From: Sphingobacteriaceae bacterium
GTDB lineage: Bacteria > Bacteroidota > Bacteroidia > Sphingobacteriales > Sphingobacteriaceae
Direction of reading: 5' to 3'
DNA length: 56,262 bases
NCBI GenBank assembly: GCA_014380615.1
Contig: JACMJM010000028.1
Coordinates: 1-56,262 of the forward strand
This document shows, one piece after another, positions 45,125 through 54,977 of the stretch. The notes under the pieces were generated by a model. The model searched no databases. It saw only the letters and a list, made by a program, of their open reading frames with translations, and had not been told where the DNA came from. Each line of letters starts with the position of its first letter. Position 1 is the first letter of the stretch. A program made the position numbers and the translations under genes.

Positions 45125-47917
45125 ATGGATAATTTGTCGTATCTCAATAGCGCACATTCATCTTACATAGATTCGTTATATCAATTATATAAAGAAGACA
45201 AAGAATCGGTTGAATTCGGGTGGCAGAAATTTTTTGAGGGATTTGATTTTGGGAGTAGTTCTGAAGGCAATGTAGCCGGAGCGGAAACACCAGAACATTT
45301 TTTAAAGGAAATTAATGTTCTTAATATGATTCACGGTTACCGCGACAGGGGACATTTGTTTACAAAAACCAACCCCGTACGCGAACGCCGAAAATACTAT
45401 CCTGGTAAAGAACTCGAAACTTTTGGACTGAGTGACGCTGATTTAGACACGGTTTTTAACGCCGGGGTAGAAGTTGGTTTGGGTGCGGCTACACTCCGCG
45501 ATATCCGTCAGTTACTTGAGGATACCTATTGCGAATCTATCGGAGCCGAATTTTCCTACATTCGAAATCCTAAAAAAGTGAAATGGTTCCAGGATCGAAT
45601 GGAGAGGGAACGCAACAAGCCCAATTTCTCTATCGATACCAAAAAACGGATTCTAAAAAAACTGAATGAAGCGGTAGTATTTGAAAATTTTCTTGGTACA
45701 AAGTTTCTGGGCCAAAAACGATTTTCGTTAGAAGGAGCCGAAGGCGTTATTCCTGCTCTTGACTCAATTATAGAAAAAGGTGCTTCCCTTGGTGTTGAAG
45801 AGTTTGTAATTGGAATGGCGCATCGCGGAAGATTAAACGTTCTGGCCAACATCATGCACAAAACCTATCGCGATATTTTCTCGGAGTTCGAGGGAAAAGG
45901 TTACGATGAAACGAAGCCTTTCGGCGGAGATGTGAAGTATCATTTAGGTTATTCAATTGATGTAGAAACAGAAGCCGGAAAAAAGGTTCACCTAAGCCTG
46001 TGCCCTAATCCATCGCATCTTGAGGCGGTTGATCCTGTGGTAGAGGGAATTACGCGTTCAAAAATTGATTTCAAATACGGCGGTGATAATACTAAGATCG
46101 CTCCGGTTTTAATACATGGCGATGCTTCAATAGCCGGGCAGGGAATCGTTTATGAGGTACTTCAGATGGCCAAATTAGACGGCTATAAAACTGGTGGAAC
46201 TATTCATCTTATCATCAATAATCAGGTAGGATTTACTACCAATTATAAAGACGCACGATCTGCCATATACTCCACAGATATTGCCAAACTTACCTTATCG
46301 CCGGTTTTCCATGTTAATGGTGATGATGTTGAAGCCCTTATTTATGCCATAAATATGGCGGTAGAATATCGCCAGGAATATCATAACGACGTTTTTATAG
46401 ATATTCTTTGTTATCGCCGGTTCGGGCATAACGAGTCTGACGAGCCTAAATTTACCCAGCCTCTTTTGTATAAAATTATAGAGAAGCACCCTAACCCAAG
46501 GGAAATCTATAATAAAAAATTAATGGAGCAGGGAAGCGTTGACGCTAATCTTGCGGCCGAAATGGAAAAGGAATTCAGGGCACTGTTGCAGGAGCGTTTG
46601 AATGAATCGAAAGAAGGGGATGTTTATGAACCTAATACAATGTACTCCGGTGCCTGGACAGGTTTGAAAATGGCTACTCAGGACGAAATTTTCGCTCCTT
46701 CTCAAACCGCGGTGGATGAGAAAACCTTTTTAGAAATAGCAAATAATATTACAACCCTTCCTTCTGATAAAAAATTCTTCAAAAAAATTGAAAAGCTTTT
46801 TGAAGATCGGAAGCGTATGGTTGGCAATAAAACCTTTGATTGGGCAATGGGCGAGCTTTTAGCTTACGGAACTTTGCTTAACGAAGGTTTAAGAGTTCGT
46901 GTAAGTGGGCAGGATGTTGAGCGAGGCACGTTCTCACACAGACATGCTGTGGTTAAGGTGGAGGATTCGGAGGAGGAGTACATCCCTCTGGCTCAAATCA
47001 AAAAAGGTGATCAGGCGAAGTTCGATATCTTTAATTCACACCTTTCAGAATACGGTGTTTTAGGATTTGAATATGGCTATGCCCTGGCAAATCCACAATC
47101 ACTAACCATCTGGGAAGCGCAGTTTGGTGATTTCGTTAACGGAGCGCAGATTATAATAGACCAGTTTTTAGTAAGTGCTGAAACTAAGTGGCAGCGTTCG
47201 AACGGTTTAGTCATGCTTCTTCCTCATGGATATGAGGGCCAGGGCCCCGAGCATTCGTCGGCCAGAATTGAGCGTTTTCTGGAGGCTTGCGCTGAGTTTA
47301 ATATTCAGGTGTGTAACATCACAACCCCGGCTAACTACTTCCATTTATTGCGCCGCCAGTTAAAACGTAACTTCCGTAAACCGCTTGTAGTATTCAGCCC
47401 TAAGAGCTTATTGCGTCATCCGCAATGTGTAAGTAAGTTGGATGAATTTACAAACGGCCAGTTTCATGAGGTAATAGACGATACTTTTGTTAAAGCAGCA
47501 GAGGTGAAACGCGTTTTGTTCTGTACCGGTAAAATCTATTACGATTTACTTGAAAAACAACAAACCGATAAGCGAAAAGATGTTGCGATTGTGCGACTGG
47601 AGCAGATCTATCCTACTCCTTACGCGCAGCTTGAACAAATTAGAACTAAGTATAACAAGGCGGGAGAATTTGTTTGGGTACAAGAGGAGCCTGAAAATAT
47701 GGGCGCATGGCCGTATTTGTGCCGTAAATTCCGAAATTCGGACGTGAATCTGGAGGTTATTTCAAGAAAAGAAAGTAGTAGTACGGCCACAGGATACGCC
47801 AAACAGCATATTTCTCAGCAATTATATATTATCGGAAGAGCGTTTGAAGATAAAGCCGGGAAAGAAGTTAAGAAAACCGTGATTAAAACCACAAATAAAG
47901 CCGTTAAAGTAGATTAA
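45125..47917 (+). CDS. sucA: 2-oxoglutarate dehydrogenase E1 component
   Basis: SucA decarboxylates 2-oxoglutarate using thiamine diphosphate in the citric-acid cycle. The 930-residue protein opens with the E1 N-terminal segment LNSAHSSYIDSLYQLYKEDK that contacts E2. It has IGMAHRGRLNVLANIMHK near residue 230, the thiamine-binding stretch HGDASIAGQGIVYEVLQMA near 340 and GGTIHLIINNQVGFTTNY, plus LLPHGYEGQGPEHSSARIER near 700. All family marks are present. It is followed by the E2 gene after 18 bp; the E3 gene lies 4 kb further on at 52113. Confidence 0.97.
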   Translation: MDNLSYLNSAHSSYIDSLYQLYKEDKESVEFGWQKFFEGFDFGSSSEGNVAGAETPEHFLKEINVLNMIHGYRDRGHLFTKTNPVRERRKYYPGKELETFGLSDADLDTVFNAGVEVGLGAATLRDIRQLLEDTYCESIGAEFSYIRNPKKVKWFQDRMERERNKPNFSIDTKKRILKKLNEAVVFENFLGTKFLGQKRFSLEGAEGVIPALDSIIEKGASLGVEEFVIGMAHRGRLNVLANIMHKTYRDIFSEFEGKGYDETKPFGGDVKYHLGYSIDVETEAGKKVHLSLCPNPSHLEAVDPVVEGITRSKIDFKYGGDNTKIAPVLIHGDASIAGQGIVYEVLQMAKLDGYKTGGTIHLIINNQVGFTTNYKDARSAIYSTDIAKLTLSPVFHVNGDDVEALIYAINMAVEYRQEYHNDVFIDILCYRRFGHNESDEPKFTQPLLYKIIEKHPNPREIYNKKLMEQGSVDANLAAEMEKEFRALLQERLNESKEGDVYEPNTMYSGAWTGLKMATQDEIFAPSQTAVDEKTFLEIANNITTLPSDKKFFKKIEKLFEDRKRMVGNKTFDWAMGELLAYGTLLNEGLRVRVSGQDVERGTFSHRHAVVKVEDSEEEYIPLAQIKKGDQAKFDIFNSHLSEYGVLGFEYGYALANPQSLTIWEAQFGDFVNGAQIIIDQFLVSAETKWQRSNGLVMLLPHGYEGQGPEHSSARIERFLEACAEFNIQVCNITTPANYFHLLRRQLKRNFRKPLVVFSPKSLLRHPQCVSKLDEFTNGQFHEVIDDTFVKAAEVKRVLFCTGKIYYDLLEKQQTDKRKDVAIVRLEQIYPTPYAQLEQIRTKYNKAGEFVWVQEEPENMGAWPYLCRKFRNSDVNLEVISRKESSSTATGYAKQHISQQLYIIGRAFEDKAGKEVKKTVIKTTNKAVKVD

Positions 47918-47935
47918 TCGTATAAATAAAATATT

Positions 47936-49459
47936 ATGAGTTTAGAGATCAAAGTTCCGCCTGTAGGCGAATCTATTTCAGAAGTAACCTTGTCCCGGTG
48001 GATAAAACAGGATGGTGATGTAGTTGAAATGGATGAGGTTATAGCCGAACTTGAATCTGATAAAGCGACTTTTGAGCTTACCGCCGAAAAAGCGGGAGTT
48101 TTAAAAACCATCGCGAAAGAAGGCGACACCCTGGAGATTGGCGCGGTGGTTTGCTCGGTAGAAGAAGGTGCGGGTTCAACGGCATCGGCACCAGCCGCAG
48201 CTACAGAGCAAGTCGCTCCTGCGTCTTCAGGCGGATCTGCTGAAAAGTTAGAAGTTAAGGTTCCGTCTGTTGGCGAATCTATTACCGAAGTGATTTTATC
48301 AAGCTGGTTAAAGGCCGATGGTGATTTTGTTCAGATGGATGAGCAAATAGCCGAGTTAGAATCGGATAAAGCAACTTTTGAACTAACAGCGGAGAAAGCA
48401 GGCGTGTTAAAGCGTGTAGCAGCAGAAGGAGATACCCTTCAAATAGGATCAGTAGTTTGTACTATTGAGGTTGGTGCTGCTGCTGGTGTTCCAACAAAGG
48501 CCGCTGCGGCTCCTGTTGCTGAACAAAAACCTGCGGTTCAGGCTGATAAAAATTCATCCTACGCAGCGGGAACTCCTTCTCCGTCTGCCGCGAAGATATT
48601 GGCTGAAAAAGGTGTAAGCCCCACGGCTGTAAACGGTACCGGAATAGGTGGAAGGATTACCAAAGAAGATGCTCAAAAGGCTGAGGTGAAAAAGGTAGAA
48701 AGTCCGAAAGCAGAAAGTCCGAAAGCCGCTCCAACTGCAACTCCTGCTGTTGCTGGTAGCAGAAACGAGCGTCGTGATAAAATGTCAGGCCTGCGCAAAA
48801 CCATCGCTAAAAGATTGGTTGCTGTTAAGAATGAAACGGCCATGCTTACTACTTTTAATGAAGTAGATATGCAGCCGATCATGGATATCCGCACAAAATA
48901 CAAAGATAAATTCAAGGAAAAACACGGTGTGGGACTGGGCTTTATGTCCTTTTTTACAAAGGCGGTTTGCGAAGCACTTAAAGAATTCCCATCGGTAAAC
49001 GCACGTATCGAAAACGAAGAGATTGTTTACAGCGACTTTGTAGACGTATCAATTGCGGTATCGGCGCCAAAAGGATTGGTTGTTCCTGTTATCCGCAATG
49101 CGGAAGCATTATCTCTCGACGGAATCGAAAAAGCGGTAATGGCTCTGGCTCTTAAAGCGCGTGAGAACAAACTTTCTATCGAAGAAATGACTGGTGGAAC
49201 CTTCACCATCACTAATGGCGGAGTATTTGGATCGATGATGTCGACTCCCATAATTAACGCTCCTCAATCGGCGATTTTGGGAATGCATAACATAATCGAA
49301 CGCCCGGTTGCTGTAAACGGACAGGTTGTTATTCGCCCGATGATGTATGTGGCGCTATCTTACGATCACCGAATAATCGACGGACGTGAATCTGTTGGAT
49401 TTTTGGTAAGAGTTAAGCAGTTGTTGGAGGATCCGACGAGGTTGTTGTTAGGGGTGTAA
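47936..49459 (+). CDS. sucB: Dihydrolipoyl succinyltransferase (2-oxoglutarate dehydrogenase E2) with two lipoyl domains
   Basis: The 507-residue E2 core carries two tandem lipoyl domains (about 1-80 and 104-182), each with [12 protein letters not shown] and a lipoylation lysine (Lys43 and Lys145). E. coli SucB has one. An Ala/Pro/Glu linker leads to the peripheral E1/E3-binding domain ([20 protein letters not shown], about 213-245), then a second linker with the repeated [12 protein letters not shown], and the acyltransferase domain ending with [16 protein letters not shown], whose His/Asp are catalytic. The [20 protein letters not shown] stretch is of succinyltransferase type. It lies directly after sucA, and a terminator follows. 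Confidence 0.95.
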   Translation: MSLEIKVPPVGESISEVTLSRWIKQDGDVVEMDEVIAELESDKATFELTAEKAGVLKTIAKEGDTLEIGAVVCSVEEGAGSTASAPAAATEQVAPASSGGSAEKLEVKVPSVGESITEVILSSWLKADGDFVQMDEQIAELESDKATFELTAEKAGVLKRVAAEGDTLQIGSVVCTIEVGAAAGVPTKAAAAPVAEQKPAVQADKNSSYAAGTPSPSAAKILAEKGVSPTAVNGTGIGGRITKEDAQKAEVKKVESPKAESPKAAPTATPAVAGSRNERRDKMSGLRKTIAKRLVAVKNETAMLTTFNEVDMQPIMDIRTKYKDKFKEKHGVGLGFMSFFTKAVCEALKEFPSVNARIENEEIVYSDFVDVSIAVSAPKGLVVPVIRNAEALSLDGIEKAVMALALKARENKLSIEEMTGGTFTITNGGVFGSMMSTPIINAPQSAILGMHNIIERPVAVNGQVVIRPMMYVALSYDHRIIDGRESVGFLVRVKQLLEDPTRLLLGV

Positions 49460-49477
49460 AAATATATTCAAAATAAG

Positions 49478-49506
49478 AAAGCCGGGTTATATCACTCGGC
49501 TTTTTT
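49478..49506 (+). terminator. Intrinsic terminator between sucB and the GIN-domain gene
   Basis: AAAGCCG (49478-49484) and CGGCTTT (49497-49503) form a 7-bp stem with a 12-nt loop, followed by a T run (CTTTTTTGTTG) on the plus strand. The two genes converge here, and the hairpin can serve both. Confidence 0.8.
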
Positions 49507-49517
49507 GTTGTGCTAAA

Positions 49518-50243
49518 TTAATCTCTTGAAATCCTCCCCGAGCCGCTTTTCGTCTGGTTTACCTGGGCGTTTCCGGAATAATTTATACTTCCCGAACCAC
49601 TCAATACCGCGTTTAATTTATCGTCGGCATAGATTGACGCATTTCCGGAGCCGCTTACTTTAACATCTGTAGTACTCGTTTTAAGATTTCTGCCCTGGAA
49701 TTGTCCCGAACCGCTTACCGATATATGAGCCCCAGAAGTTCTTCCTGATACCTTTATGCTTCCCGATCCGCTAACGGATGAATTTAATGTCGAAGTTTCT
49801 ATGCCAATCCGGATGTTCCCCGATCCGCTAACCTGGGTATTCAGCGTATTTGCTTTTAGGGTTCCATTCACTTCCATGTGTCCCGATCCGCTTACCGACA
49901 GACTGTTGAGTGATTTTGCTGTAATGTAAATTTTGATTTTTTGGCGACTGTTCCAGGACCAGCCAGAGCTTTTGATGCTCCGGATCTTTAGCGTTCCTTT
50001 CTCCACTTTAGTTTCTACATTTTTGATATCCTCCTCATCGCCCTCAATTCTCAGGTCTTCGGTATTACCCATTTTTATGTAAACGTCAAAAGAGCCGCTG
50101 CTGCTGATGCCGGTAAAGTCGGAAACCCGGCGTTCTTCAGCAGGGATTTCATTGAATTTATTTAGCAGGGTTTTGGTGCCAGCGACACTTATAAACGGCA
50201 GTAGTAACAGGAGCCAGCCAAAAGAGGATAATAAAGTCTTCAT
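49518..50243 (-). CDS. GIN-domain (DUF2807) exported adhesin-like protein
   Basis: The 241-residue protein has a signal peptide (MKTLLSSFGWLLLLLPFISV) and the head GIN domain: RVSDFTGISSSGSFDVYIKMG, then repeated VSGSGS-type turns (ISVSGSGQF, DVKVSGSGNASIY, AVLSGSGSINYSG). These turns form a right-handed beta-helix of DUF2807 type. The role of this family is not settled; cell-surface attachment or auto-transporter-like structure is suggested. A longer start at 50279 overlaps the M1 peptidase stop in a TAATG junction, so translational coupling with that start is possible; the ATG at 50243 gives the better signal peptide. It follows the M1 peptidase gene. Confidence 0.85.
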   Translation of the reverse strand: MKTLLSSFGWLLLLLPFISVAGTKTLLNKFNEIPAEERRVSDFTGISSSGSFDVYIKMGNTEDLRIEGDEEDIKNVETKVEKGTLKIRSIKSSGWSWNSRQKIKIYITAKSLNSLSVSGSGHMEVNGTLKANTLNTQVSGSGNIRIGIETSTLNSSVSGSGSIKVSGRTSGAHISVSGSGQFQGRNLKTSTTDVKVSGSGNASIYADDKLNAVLSGSGSINYSGNAQVNQTKSGSGRISRD

Positions 50244-50278
50244 ATTAATGGGTTTCTTGTTAGACGCACTCACCATCA

Positions 50279-51934
50279 TTAAGTTGCATCCCAGGGAAGA
50301 AAATTTACTTTGATGTAAAAATTATCTGTATCCGGTATAAAGGAACTGCTTTTTAACTGTTGCCATTGGCTTGTTATTTTCAATACTTTCCAGTCACCCG
50401 AATCCACAAGCTTAACCCGAAGAGGCATTTCAAACCCTTCTACGTCTGTTTTCCAGCGGTATTTTATCCGATTGCCGGTTTTCTTCACTTCCAGAACCGG
50501 GATAGTCGTGTATCGTAAGTACTGTTCGAAAACTTTCGTGAAATCGATTTTTGACGAGTTGTTGATGTATGATATTACCTCATTTGATGTGGTGGATGTT
50601 AAGCCGAATGTTTTATTTAATCCCCTTAGAATTTTTAGCCATTCGGAATCATCATTTATTACGCTCCTGATGGTATGAAGCATATTCGCACCCTTGAAAT
50701 ACATATCGCCAGAGCCTCGATTATTAACGTGATAGGATCCTAAGATTGGAGAGTCGTTTCGGATGTTTTTCCTTAGACCCTTTATATAAGCTGCACCAGC
50801 CGCCTTCCCCTTGTCCGTTTCAACAAACAAGCCTTCGGAGTATGTGGTAAAAGCTTCATGAATCCACATATCGGCAATATCTTTTGATGTGATGTTATTG
50901 CCGAACCATTCGTGTCCCGATTCGTGAATGATGATATAGTCCCAGCTTAGTCCCAGTTTAGTTCCCGAAAGGTCTGAGCCCCTATATCCTTTCTTATATT
51001 GATTGCCATAGGCGATAGCACTTTGATGTTCCATTCCCAGATAGGGAGTTTCTACAAGCTTGTAACCATCCTTATAAAAAGGATAGGGCCCGAACCAATA
51101 CTCAAAGGACTTCAGCATGTTTTTAACGTCTGCCGGAAAATGCTCTTTGGCACGTTCGAGCCGTCCTCGCAATACATAATAATTAAGAGTCAATGGTCCA
51201 TTTTTGCCTTTGTAAACCTCATCGAACTTAACATAATCGCCAATATTGAGTGTTACCCCATAGTTGTTTATGGGAGAGGAAACGAACCAGTTATATTGGC
51301 GATAGCCTCCGTCGAGAGGTTTTATCGAACGTAAACGGCCATTACTTACATTCATTAATCCCGGAGGCACATCTACGCTGATCAGCATGCTATCAGGCTC
51401 ATCAGATTGATGGTCTTTATTTGGCCACCAGGCACTTGCTCCAAGTTCCTGGCAGGCAACGGTTATCCAGGGTTTTCCCGATTCGTCTTTTGCGTAGATA
51501 AACCCACCGTCCCATGGGGCATTTTTAGCGATAACAGGTGATCCTGAGTAATGGACGGTAAATTGATTGATTTCTCCAATCTTAATAATCCGGGGGAAGC
51601 TGACATAAACAGCATTAAACTCCCGGGTATATGGTAGCTCGGCCCCATCGAAAATTATCTTATCAATCTTGAGATTCTCAAAGAGGTCGATTTGAACTTG
51701 CTTGAAATTTTCGGTAGCGGTAAACCTGAATAAATTAGATCCGCTTACTTTTTTCTCTTCAATATTAACCTTAATATCAAGGTGGTAATAGTTGATATCA
51801 TAGCATGTTCGAAGCGGTGTAAGCATACCTCTAAGAGTATCTGCGCGACTAAACATTCCTTTCTTTATTAAAGGTTGAGCCATCGAAAGATTTATCGAGA
51901 AAAGTACAACTAGTAAGGTAAGATATCTGCCCAT
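50279..51934 (-). CDS. M1-family zinc metallopeptidase
   Basis: The 551-residue exported aminopeptidase has a signal peptide (MGRYLTLLVVLFSINLSMAQ) and the M1 zinc site HESGHEWFGNNI near residue 331, with the third ligand Glu in MWIHEAFTTYSEG 19 residues later. The usual exopeptidase G-A-M-E-N is replaced by LGMEHQSAIAYG near 300, a form seen in some Bacteroidota enzymes. It lacks the large C-terminal helical domain of PepN, as 551 residues is short. Probably periplasmic, trimming peptides from the N-terminus. Its TAA overlaps a possible start of the GIN gene. Confidence 0.92.
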   Translation of the reverse strand: MGRYLTLLVVLFSINLSMAQPLIKKGMFSRADTLRGMLTPLRTCYDINYYHLDIKVNIEEKKVSGSNLFRFTATENFKQVQIDLFENLKIDKIIFDGAELPYTREFNAVYVSFPRIIKIGEINQFTVHYSGSPVIAKNAPWDGGFIYAKDESGKPWITVACQELGASAWWPNKDHQSDEPDSMLISVDVPPGLMNVSNGRLRSIKPLDGGYRQYNWFVSSPINNYGVTLNIGDYVKFDEVYKGKNGPLTLNYYVLRGRLERAKEHFPADVKNMLKSFEYWFGPYPFYKDGYKLVETPYLGMEHQSAIAYGNQYKKGYRGSDLSGTKLGLSWDYIIIHESGHEWFGNNITSKDIADMWIHEAFTTYSEGLFVETDKGKAAGAAYIKGLRKNIRNDSPILGSYHVNNRGSGDMYFKGANMLHTIRSVINDDSEWLKILRGLNKTFGLTSTTSNEVISYINNSSKIDFTKVFEQYLRYTTIPVLEVKKTGNRIKYRWKTDVEGFEMPLRVKLVDSGDWKVLKITSQWQQLKSSSFIPDTDNFYIKVNFLPWDAT

Positions 51935-52085
51935 CTTTTATCTCAAATGCCTATAAAACGCTTTTGGCTAATCATTTGAATTAATAATTTACAGGTATTT
52001 TAGTAATGATGTACAATTATTGTGATTTTCACTACAAAAACAACCTCAAATCTGCAAATAGTTTTCCTTAAGCCCATTAATCAAT

Positions 52086-52093
52086 TAACTTTG
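52086..52093 (+). promoter_or_regulatory. Promoter -7 element of lpd
   Basis: TAACTTTG matches TAnnTTTG, 19 nt before the lpd ATG at 52113, giving a short leader. Confidence 0.55.
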
Positions 52094-52112
52094 ACGCCAA
52101 ACAACAAATAAC

Positions 52113-53516
52113 ATGCAATACGACGTTACAGTAATAGGCAGCGGACCCGGTGGTTATGTTGCCGCCATAAGATGCGCCCAATTAGGATTAAAAACAGCTA
52201 TAGTAGAAAAATATAATACCCTTGGCGGAACCTGTCTTAATGTAGGTTGTATCCCTTCAAAAGCATTGCTCGATTCATCAGAACATTATTATAACGCGGC
52301 CCATTCCTTTAAAACGCATGGAATAAATTTAAAAGATCTTAAGGTTGATATAGCCCAGATGATTGCCCGCAAAAATGTTGTTGTGCAGGAAAATACCGCC
52401 GGTATTACCTTTCTGATGAAAAAAAACAAGATTACTACTTACCACGGGTTGGGTTCGTTCGCAGATAAAAACACTATAAAAATTTCGAAGACCGAGGGAG
52501 GTGAGGAAACCATTACCACTAAAAACGTGATCATAGCCACGGGTTCAAAGCCTACGGCTCTGCCTTTTCTTCCGGTAGATAAAAAAAGAATAATTACATC
52601 GACGGAAGCACTTAGCCTTACAGAAATACCCAAGCACTTAATCGTTATCGGTGGTGGCGTTATCGGGCTCGAATTGGGCTCTGTATATGCTCGGCTGGGG
52701 GCTAAAGTAACGGTGGTTGAATTTATGGATGCCATTATCGGCACTATGGATAAATCTTTAGGTAAAGAGCTGCAGAAATCTTTAACCAAATTGGGCTTTA
52801 CATTCCTTCTAGGGCATAAAGTTACCGGGGCATCTGTAAAAGGTAAGAGCGTTATCGTTACGGCCGATACTTCTAAAGGGGAAAAAGTAACGCTTGAGGG
52901 TGATTATTGCATCGTTGCTGTTGGGCGTGTTGCCTATACTGAAGGTTTAGGGTTAGATAAAATCGGAATTACTTTAGAAGAGCGAGGTAAGAAAATCCCG
53001 GTAAATGATCACTTTGAAACCCCGGTAAAAGGCGTTTATGCCATTGGCGACGTAGTGCAGGGAGCGATGCTTGCGCATAAAGCCGAAGAAGAAGGAGTAT
53101 TTGTGGCGGAAACTATTGCCGGTCAGAAACCTCATATCAATCATCACTTAATTCCGGGTGTAGTGTATACATGGCCAGAAGTTGCCAGTGTTGGGTATAC
53201 AGAAGAGCAATTAAAAGAGCAGGGAAAAAAATACAAGGCTGGTTCTTTCCCTTTTAAAGCAAGCGGACGTGCCCGCGCAAGTATGGATACAGACGGCTTT
53301 GTAAAAGTATTGGCCGATGCGGAAACCGATGAGGTTTTAGGTGTACACATGATTGGCCCTCGCGTGGCTGATGTGATTGCGGAAGCTGTTGTTGCTATGG
53401 AATTCAGAGCTTCGGCCGAAGATATCGGTCGTATTTGCCATGCCCACCCTACTTATACAGAAGCGTTTAAAGAGGCGGCTTTAGCGGCAACTGAAGGCAG
53501 AGCATTACATATATAA
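52113..53516 (+). CDS. lpdA: Dihydrolipoyl dehydrogenase (E3)
   Basis: E3 re-oxidises the lipoyl groups of 2-oxo-acid dehydrogenase complexes with NAD. The 467-residue protein has the FAD motif VIGSGPGGYVAAIRCAQLG, the redox-active disulfide GGTCLNVGCIPSK near residue 40, the NAD motif VIGGGVIGLELGSVYARLG near 177, AIGDVVQGAMLAHKAEEEG near 310 and the C-terminal active-site HAHPTYTEAFKEAA with catalytic His and Glu. It is transcribed alone but lies near sucAB, and is the likely E3 of that complex and others. A strong terminator follows. Confidence 0.97.
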   Translation: MQYDVTVIGSGPGGYVAAIRCAQLGLKTAIVEKYNTLGGTCLNVGCIPSKALLDSSEHYYNAAHSFKTHGINLKDLKVDIAQMIARKNVVVQENTAGITFLMKKNKITTYHGLGSFADKNTIKISKTEGGEETITTKNVIIATGSKPTALPFLPVDKKRIITSTEALSLTEIPKHLIVIGGGVIGLELGSVYARLGAKVTVVEFMDAIIGTMDKSLGKELQKSLTKLGFTFLLGHKVTGASVKGKSVIVTADTSKGEKVTLEGDYCIVAVGRVAYTEGLGLDKIGITLEERGKKIPVNDHFETPVKGVYAIGDVVQGAMLAHKAEEEGVFVAETIAGQKPHINHHLIPGVVYTWPEVASVGYTEEQLKEQGKKYKAGSFPFKASGRARASMDTDGFVKVLADAETDEVLGVHMIGPRVADVIAEAVVAMEFRASAEDIGRICHAHPTYTEAFKEAALAATEGRALHI

Positions 53517-53527
53517 CGCCTGATATC

Positions 53528-53566
53528 AAACGCACAAGGCTTAGATATTTTAAGCCTTGTGCGTTT
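53528..53566. terminator. 16-bp bidirectional terminator between lpd and the SGNH hydrolase gene
   Basis: AAACGCACAAGGCTTA (53528-53543) and TAAGCCTTGTGCGTTT (53551-53566) are a perfect 16-bp stem with a 7-nt loop, with A and T runs at the edges. The genes converge here, and the stem slightly overlaps the last codon of the hydrolase. Confidence 0.8.
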
Positions 53567-54302
53567 AAATAAATAGTAATGATCTTTCTTTAGTCAGCAG
53601 GATAGCTGTTTCGAGCTTCTCTTTAAAGATTCTTGCTCCTTTGCTGTTGAGATGTATGCCATCTATTGTAAGATGCAGCTTTCGTTTCTTACTCAAGTTA
53701 TCCGCCAATCCTAAATTGCAATTAATAAGGTCGAGGAAGGCGGTGTTTGAAAAAATATCTGCGCAATAATCTTCCGTTTTGATACTGCTTAATTCAGCCT
53801 GGAAAGCGTCAGAAACATCCGCCAGGATACAATTCATTTCTTTTGCCGCCTTTTTTAAAATGCTGTTGTAGCTAAACAGCCTCGCATTGGTTTCCGCCAA
53901 AAGGTTTTCGTTTATGCAGCCTATTGTTGGGAGAATAATTTGTGTGTTCGAATGTGTTTGAACAAACTCGATGGTTTGTCTTAAAAGATCCTCAAATTTA
54001 TTTGGTGATGATGGAATATTACCGGTTTTTACCTGATAGTTGTACGCCTGCCTGAACCAAAATCCGCGATGCTTAAATAAGGGAAGTAAAATATCGTTGG
54101 TTATGGATTGAAAAACAACCGCATGGTAGTCGGGTTGTTCGAGTATAAGCTTTTTTAACCGCTCCGAAATCCTGGTTAGGGTTTCTCCGTTAACGCCCGA
54201 ATTTTCCAATGTCCAGTAAGGCTGATCTTTTTCAATCAGCTTAATCCAGTCCACGCCTTGGGTTCCACGGGTAATGCTATCACCAACGAATAAAACTTTC
54301 AT
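53565..54302 (-). CDS. SGNH/GDSL-type hydrolase
   Basis: The 245-residue protein has the SGNH blocks: the nucleophile Ser in FVGDSITRG (residue ~9), NSGVNGET with the oxyanion Gly, SITND with the Asn near 69, and DGIHLNSKGARIF with the catalytic Asp and His near 215. There is no signal peptide, so it acts in the cytoplasm. This fold includes esterases and acetylesterases; the substrate cannot be told. It is 51 bp downstream of the unknown protein at 54354 on the same strand. Confidence 0.87.
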   Translation of the reverse strand: MKVLFVGDSITRGTQGVDWIKLIEKDQPYWTLENSGVNGETLTRISERLKKLILEQPDYHAVVFQSITNDILLPLFKHRGFWFRQAYNYQVKTGNIPSSPNKFEDLLRQTIEFVQTHSNTQIILPTIGCINENLLAETNARLFSYNSILKKAAKEMNCILADVSDAFQAELSSIKTEDYCADIFSNTAFLDLINCNLGLADNLSKKRKLHLTIDGIHLNSKGARIFKEKLETAILLTKERSLLFI

Positions 54303-54353
54303 AAAAGATTCCTTGATGTTAAGACGAGTATCGCAGAAAGATAATTACAAGAA

Positions 54354-54845
54354 TTAATTATTTTTTCTCCTGTCTGTCTGCTGATAGGTGCCCTCGTAAT
54401 ATCCTTTAACACTCTCCCCGTTTTCTAATTTGAATAGAAAATCCATTTTCAAAATTTTGCGCTTTTTGACGATAGCAAAAGATCCACCCCGAATTTTAAC
54501 TGGTTTATTGTCAATGCTCAGCACTCCGCTAAAAACAAAGGGTTTTTTGCTGTGAATTACATCTTCATTAAAAATGTACTTGCCGTTTCCAAGTTCTGTT
54601 TGCGAATTGGAAGCAAGTGATAAATAGATATAAGTGCCGGTAACTGTAACGCCAGCGTCTTTTGCCTGCAGAAGGTCAATCTCGAATTTGGAATTAGTGC
54701 CGAATGATTCGTTTGCGAGGATGCTGCTCCTGAGAAGGAATTTTTTTCCGCCTGTTTCAAAATAGCTGAGCTTTGGAGTTGCGGATGTGAGAATAAGGAT
54801 CAGTAAAACGCTAAGCAGGATAATAATTGGAGGTTTAGATTTCAT
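54354..54845 (-). CDS. Exported or membrane-anchored protein of unknown function
   Basis: I do not recognise this protein. It has 163 residues with an N-terminal hydrophobic segment (PPIIILLSVLLILILTSATP) that could be an anchor or a signal peptide. Alternating strands rich in Thr/Ser/Lys (VTVTGTYIYLSLAS, VFSGVLSIDNKPVKIRGG) follow, and the basic tail is RKILKMDFLF...DRRKNN. The central region looks like a beta-sandwich. The next gene downstream is the SGNH hydrolase on the same strand. Confidence 0.7.
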   Translation of the reverse strand: MKSKPPIIILLSVLLILILTSATPKLSYFETGGKKFLLRSSILANESFGTNSKFEIDLLQAKDAGVTVTGTYIYLSLASNSQTELGNGKYIFNEDVIHSKKPFVFSGVLSIDNKPVKIRGGSFAIVKKRKILKMDFLFKLENGESVKGYYEGTYQQTDRRKNN

Positions 54846-54977
54846 GGGAATTTTATTATAGGATGTCAGTGCCTGAATATTTCCATAAGCATCCTAGGTA
54901 TGTTCAAAAAGAATTTCAGCGCAGGCTCATTGGTTTAAAGATAGTTTACGAGATTTGCGCTCATAAAATATAATACC

